This document shows, piece after piece, positions 5,861-6,166 of a stretch of 6,166 bases of DNA (within the stretch, counting starts at the first letter, position 1; every line of letters begins with the position of its first letter). The translations under genes were made by a program, and so were the position numbers. Origin of the DNA: Candidatus Limimorpha equi (GTDB taxonomy: Bacteria; Bacteroidota; Bacteroidia; Bacteroidales; F082). Location of the stretch: positions 1 through 6,166 of the forward strand of contig JAGHSL010000349.1 of assembly GCA_018065885.1 (NCBI GenBank), given 5' to 3'. The notes under the pieces were generated by a model. The model was not told where the DNA came from. It did no database searches and saw only the letters and a list, made by a program, of their open reading frames with translations.

Positions 5861-5914
5861 CGCATAAATTGGCACTGATTTTTGCAAACACAATTCGCCG
5901 TAAGTTTTCGCCGT

Positions 5915-6166
5915 TTGGTTTGTATTTTCGCGCGTCGCCCTTGGTTCTGCCAGCACTCTGGGCGTCACCGCCTCCGTGTCATCCCTTGCTTTTCTCCGTG
6001 TTATCTCTTATTGCAGTTGGAGATGCTATTGCGGCGATAGGGATCGGGGCTATTGGCGGTGACGCGATGACTACTGGCAAGCCAATGTTACTTTGTTACT
6101 GTTACTTTGTTACTTTTAGCATTCTGATGGAAATCACGACCCTCAGAAATAATATACCTTATTAAT
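5915..6166. other. Right-end region without a supported gene
   Basis: No open frame here has protein-like character. The long plus-strand frame through it starts in the repeat-B promoter and translates repeat sequence, so it is not a gene. On the minus strand the region contains AACACGGAGAAAAGC and GACACGGAGGC, reminiscent of the CACGGAT phrases of repeats A and B, so further degenerate repeat material is likely. A minus-strand frame entering from the right edge and stopping at 6088 (25 residues) could be the end of an unseen gene, but is too short to judge. Confidence 0.5.
6087..6114. repeat. Short tandem repeat, 14-base unit, two copies
   Basis: GTTACTTTGTTACT occurs at 6087-6100 and again at 6101-6114, followed by TTT. 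Within each unit GTTACT is itself repeated. No function is evident; such units expand by polymerase slippage. Confidence 0.8.

Larger units (their letters stand above)
5649..5914. repeat. Intergenic repeat, copy B (with promoter, interrupted by an insertion)
   Basis: Matches copy A from TTTTTCGA (about 5649) to GCAAACACAA (5884-5893), with weaker similarity to about 5914. The 88 bases at 5685-5772 are identical to 4673-4760; the promoter edge differs by only three substitutions. It differs from copy A mainly by a GC-rich insertion at 5813-5860 and by lacking the AT hairpin end. It lies directly upstream of the PIN operon and supplies its promoter. Confidence 0.87.

Noticed and set aside
5622..5891. 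Minus-strand open frame of 89 codons containing LSLSKG
   Set aside because: This peptide is the known mistranslation of the CCTTCGACAGGCTCAGGG-type DNA repeat; the frame overlaps the real antitoxin start and promoter.
3678..5914. Integron attC sites or a CRISPR array
   Set aside because: Repeats are 160-280 bases long, carry promoters, show no attC R/L box pairing, and the intervening units are about 1 kb of coding sequence; no cas or integrase gene is present.
5644..6165. Plus-strand open frame of 173 codons to the right edge
   Set aside because: Begins inside the repeat-B promoter, reads through the 5813-5860 insertion (peptide FDRLRVR, typical of that DNA repeat), and has no domain character.
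6088..6165. Possible C-terminal end of a minus-strand gene entering from the right
   Set aside because: Only 25 codons are visible, the last part is made of the 14-base tandem repeat, and nothing recognisable can be read.

Overview
The window looks like a chromosomal segment of a member of the Bacteroidota, probably Bacteroidales. The GyrA and ClpC sequences have the Bacteroidota form, most starts lack a Shine-Dalgarno sequence, and the promoters carry the phylum's own -7 element (TAnnTTTG), in two cases with a -33 TTG at the canonical 19-base spacing. The two left-hand genes are housekeeping and moderately GC-rich. The right-hand third is accessory, visibly more AT-rich and repeat-laden.

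Layout: (1) 1-797, minus strand: 5' part of gyrA (DNA gyrase subunit A), running off the left edge. (2) 798-1015: divergent intergenic region with a Bacteroidota -7 box for each flanking gene. (3) 1016-3604, plus strand: complete clpC, the Hsp100 unfoldase partner of ClpP, followed by a likely intrinsic terminator. (4) 3678-3840: repeat copy C. (5) 3851-4625, minus strand: a two-gene module, a 52-residue small protein followed after 7 bases by a GNAT acetyltransferase resembling acetyltransferase toxins. (6) 4637-4914: repeat copy A, whose promoter drives module 5. (7) 5000-5638, minus strand: a second two-gene module, a 77-residue putative antitoxin overlapping (ATGA) a PIN-domain ribonuclease toxin gene that is frameshifted after codon 13. 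(8) 5649-5914: repeat copy B, whose promoter drives module 7 and which carries a GC-rich insertion of about 46 bases. (9) 5915-6166: no supported gene; a short tandem repeat.

The main point of interest is how modules 5 and 7 are built. They encode unrelated toxin-like enzymes and unrelated small partners, yet both are driven by the same repeat, identical over 88 bases, with the promoter at its edge placing transcription start only about 15-20 bases before each small gene. Part of the same repeat also lies beyond the 3' end of the first module. The order is therefore repeat, GNAT module, repeat, PIN module, repeat, with a step of about 1.0-1.07 kb and all genes in one orientation. This looks like a small array of toxin-antitoxin cassettes separated by promoter-bearing direct repeats. 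Recombination between the repeats could delete, duplicate or swap modules. That mechanism is inference; the repeats, promoters and gene order are read directly.
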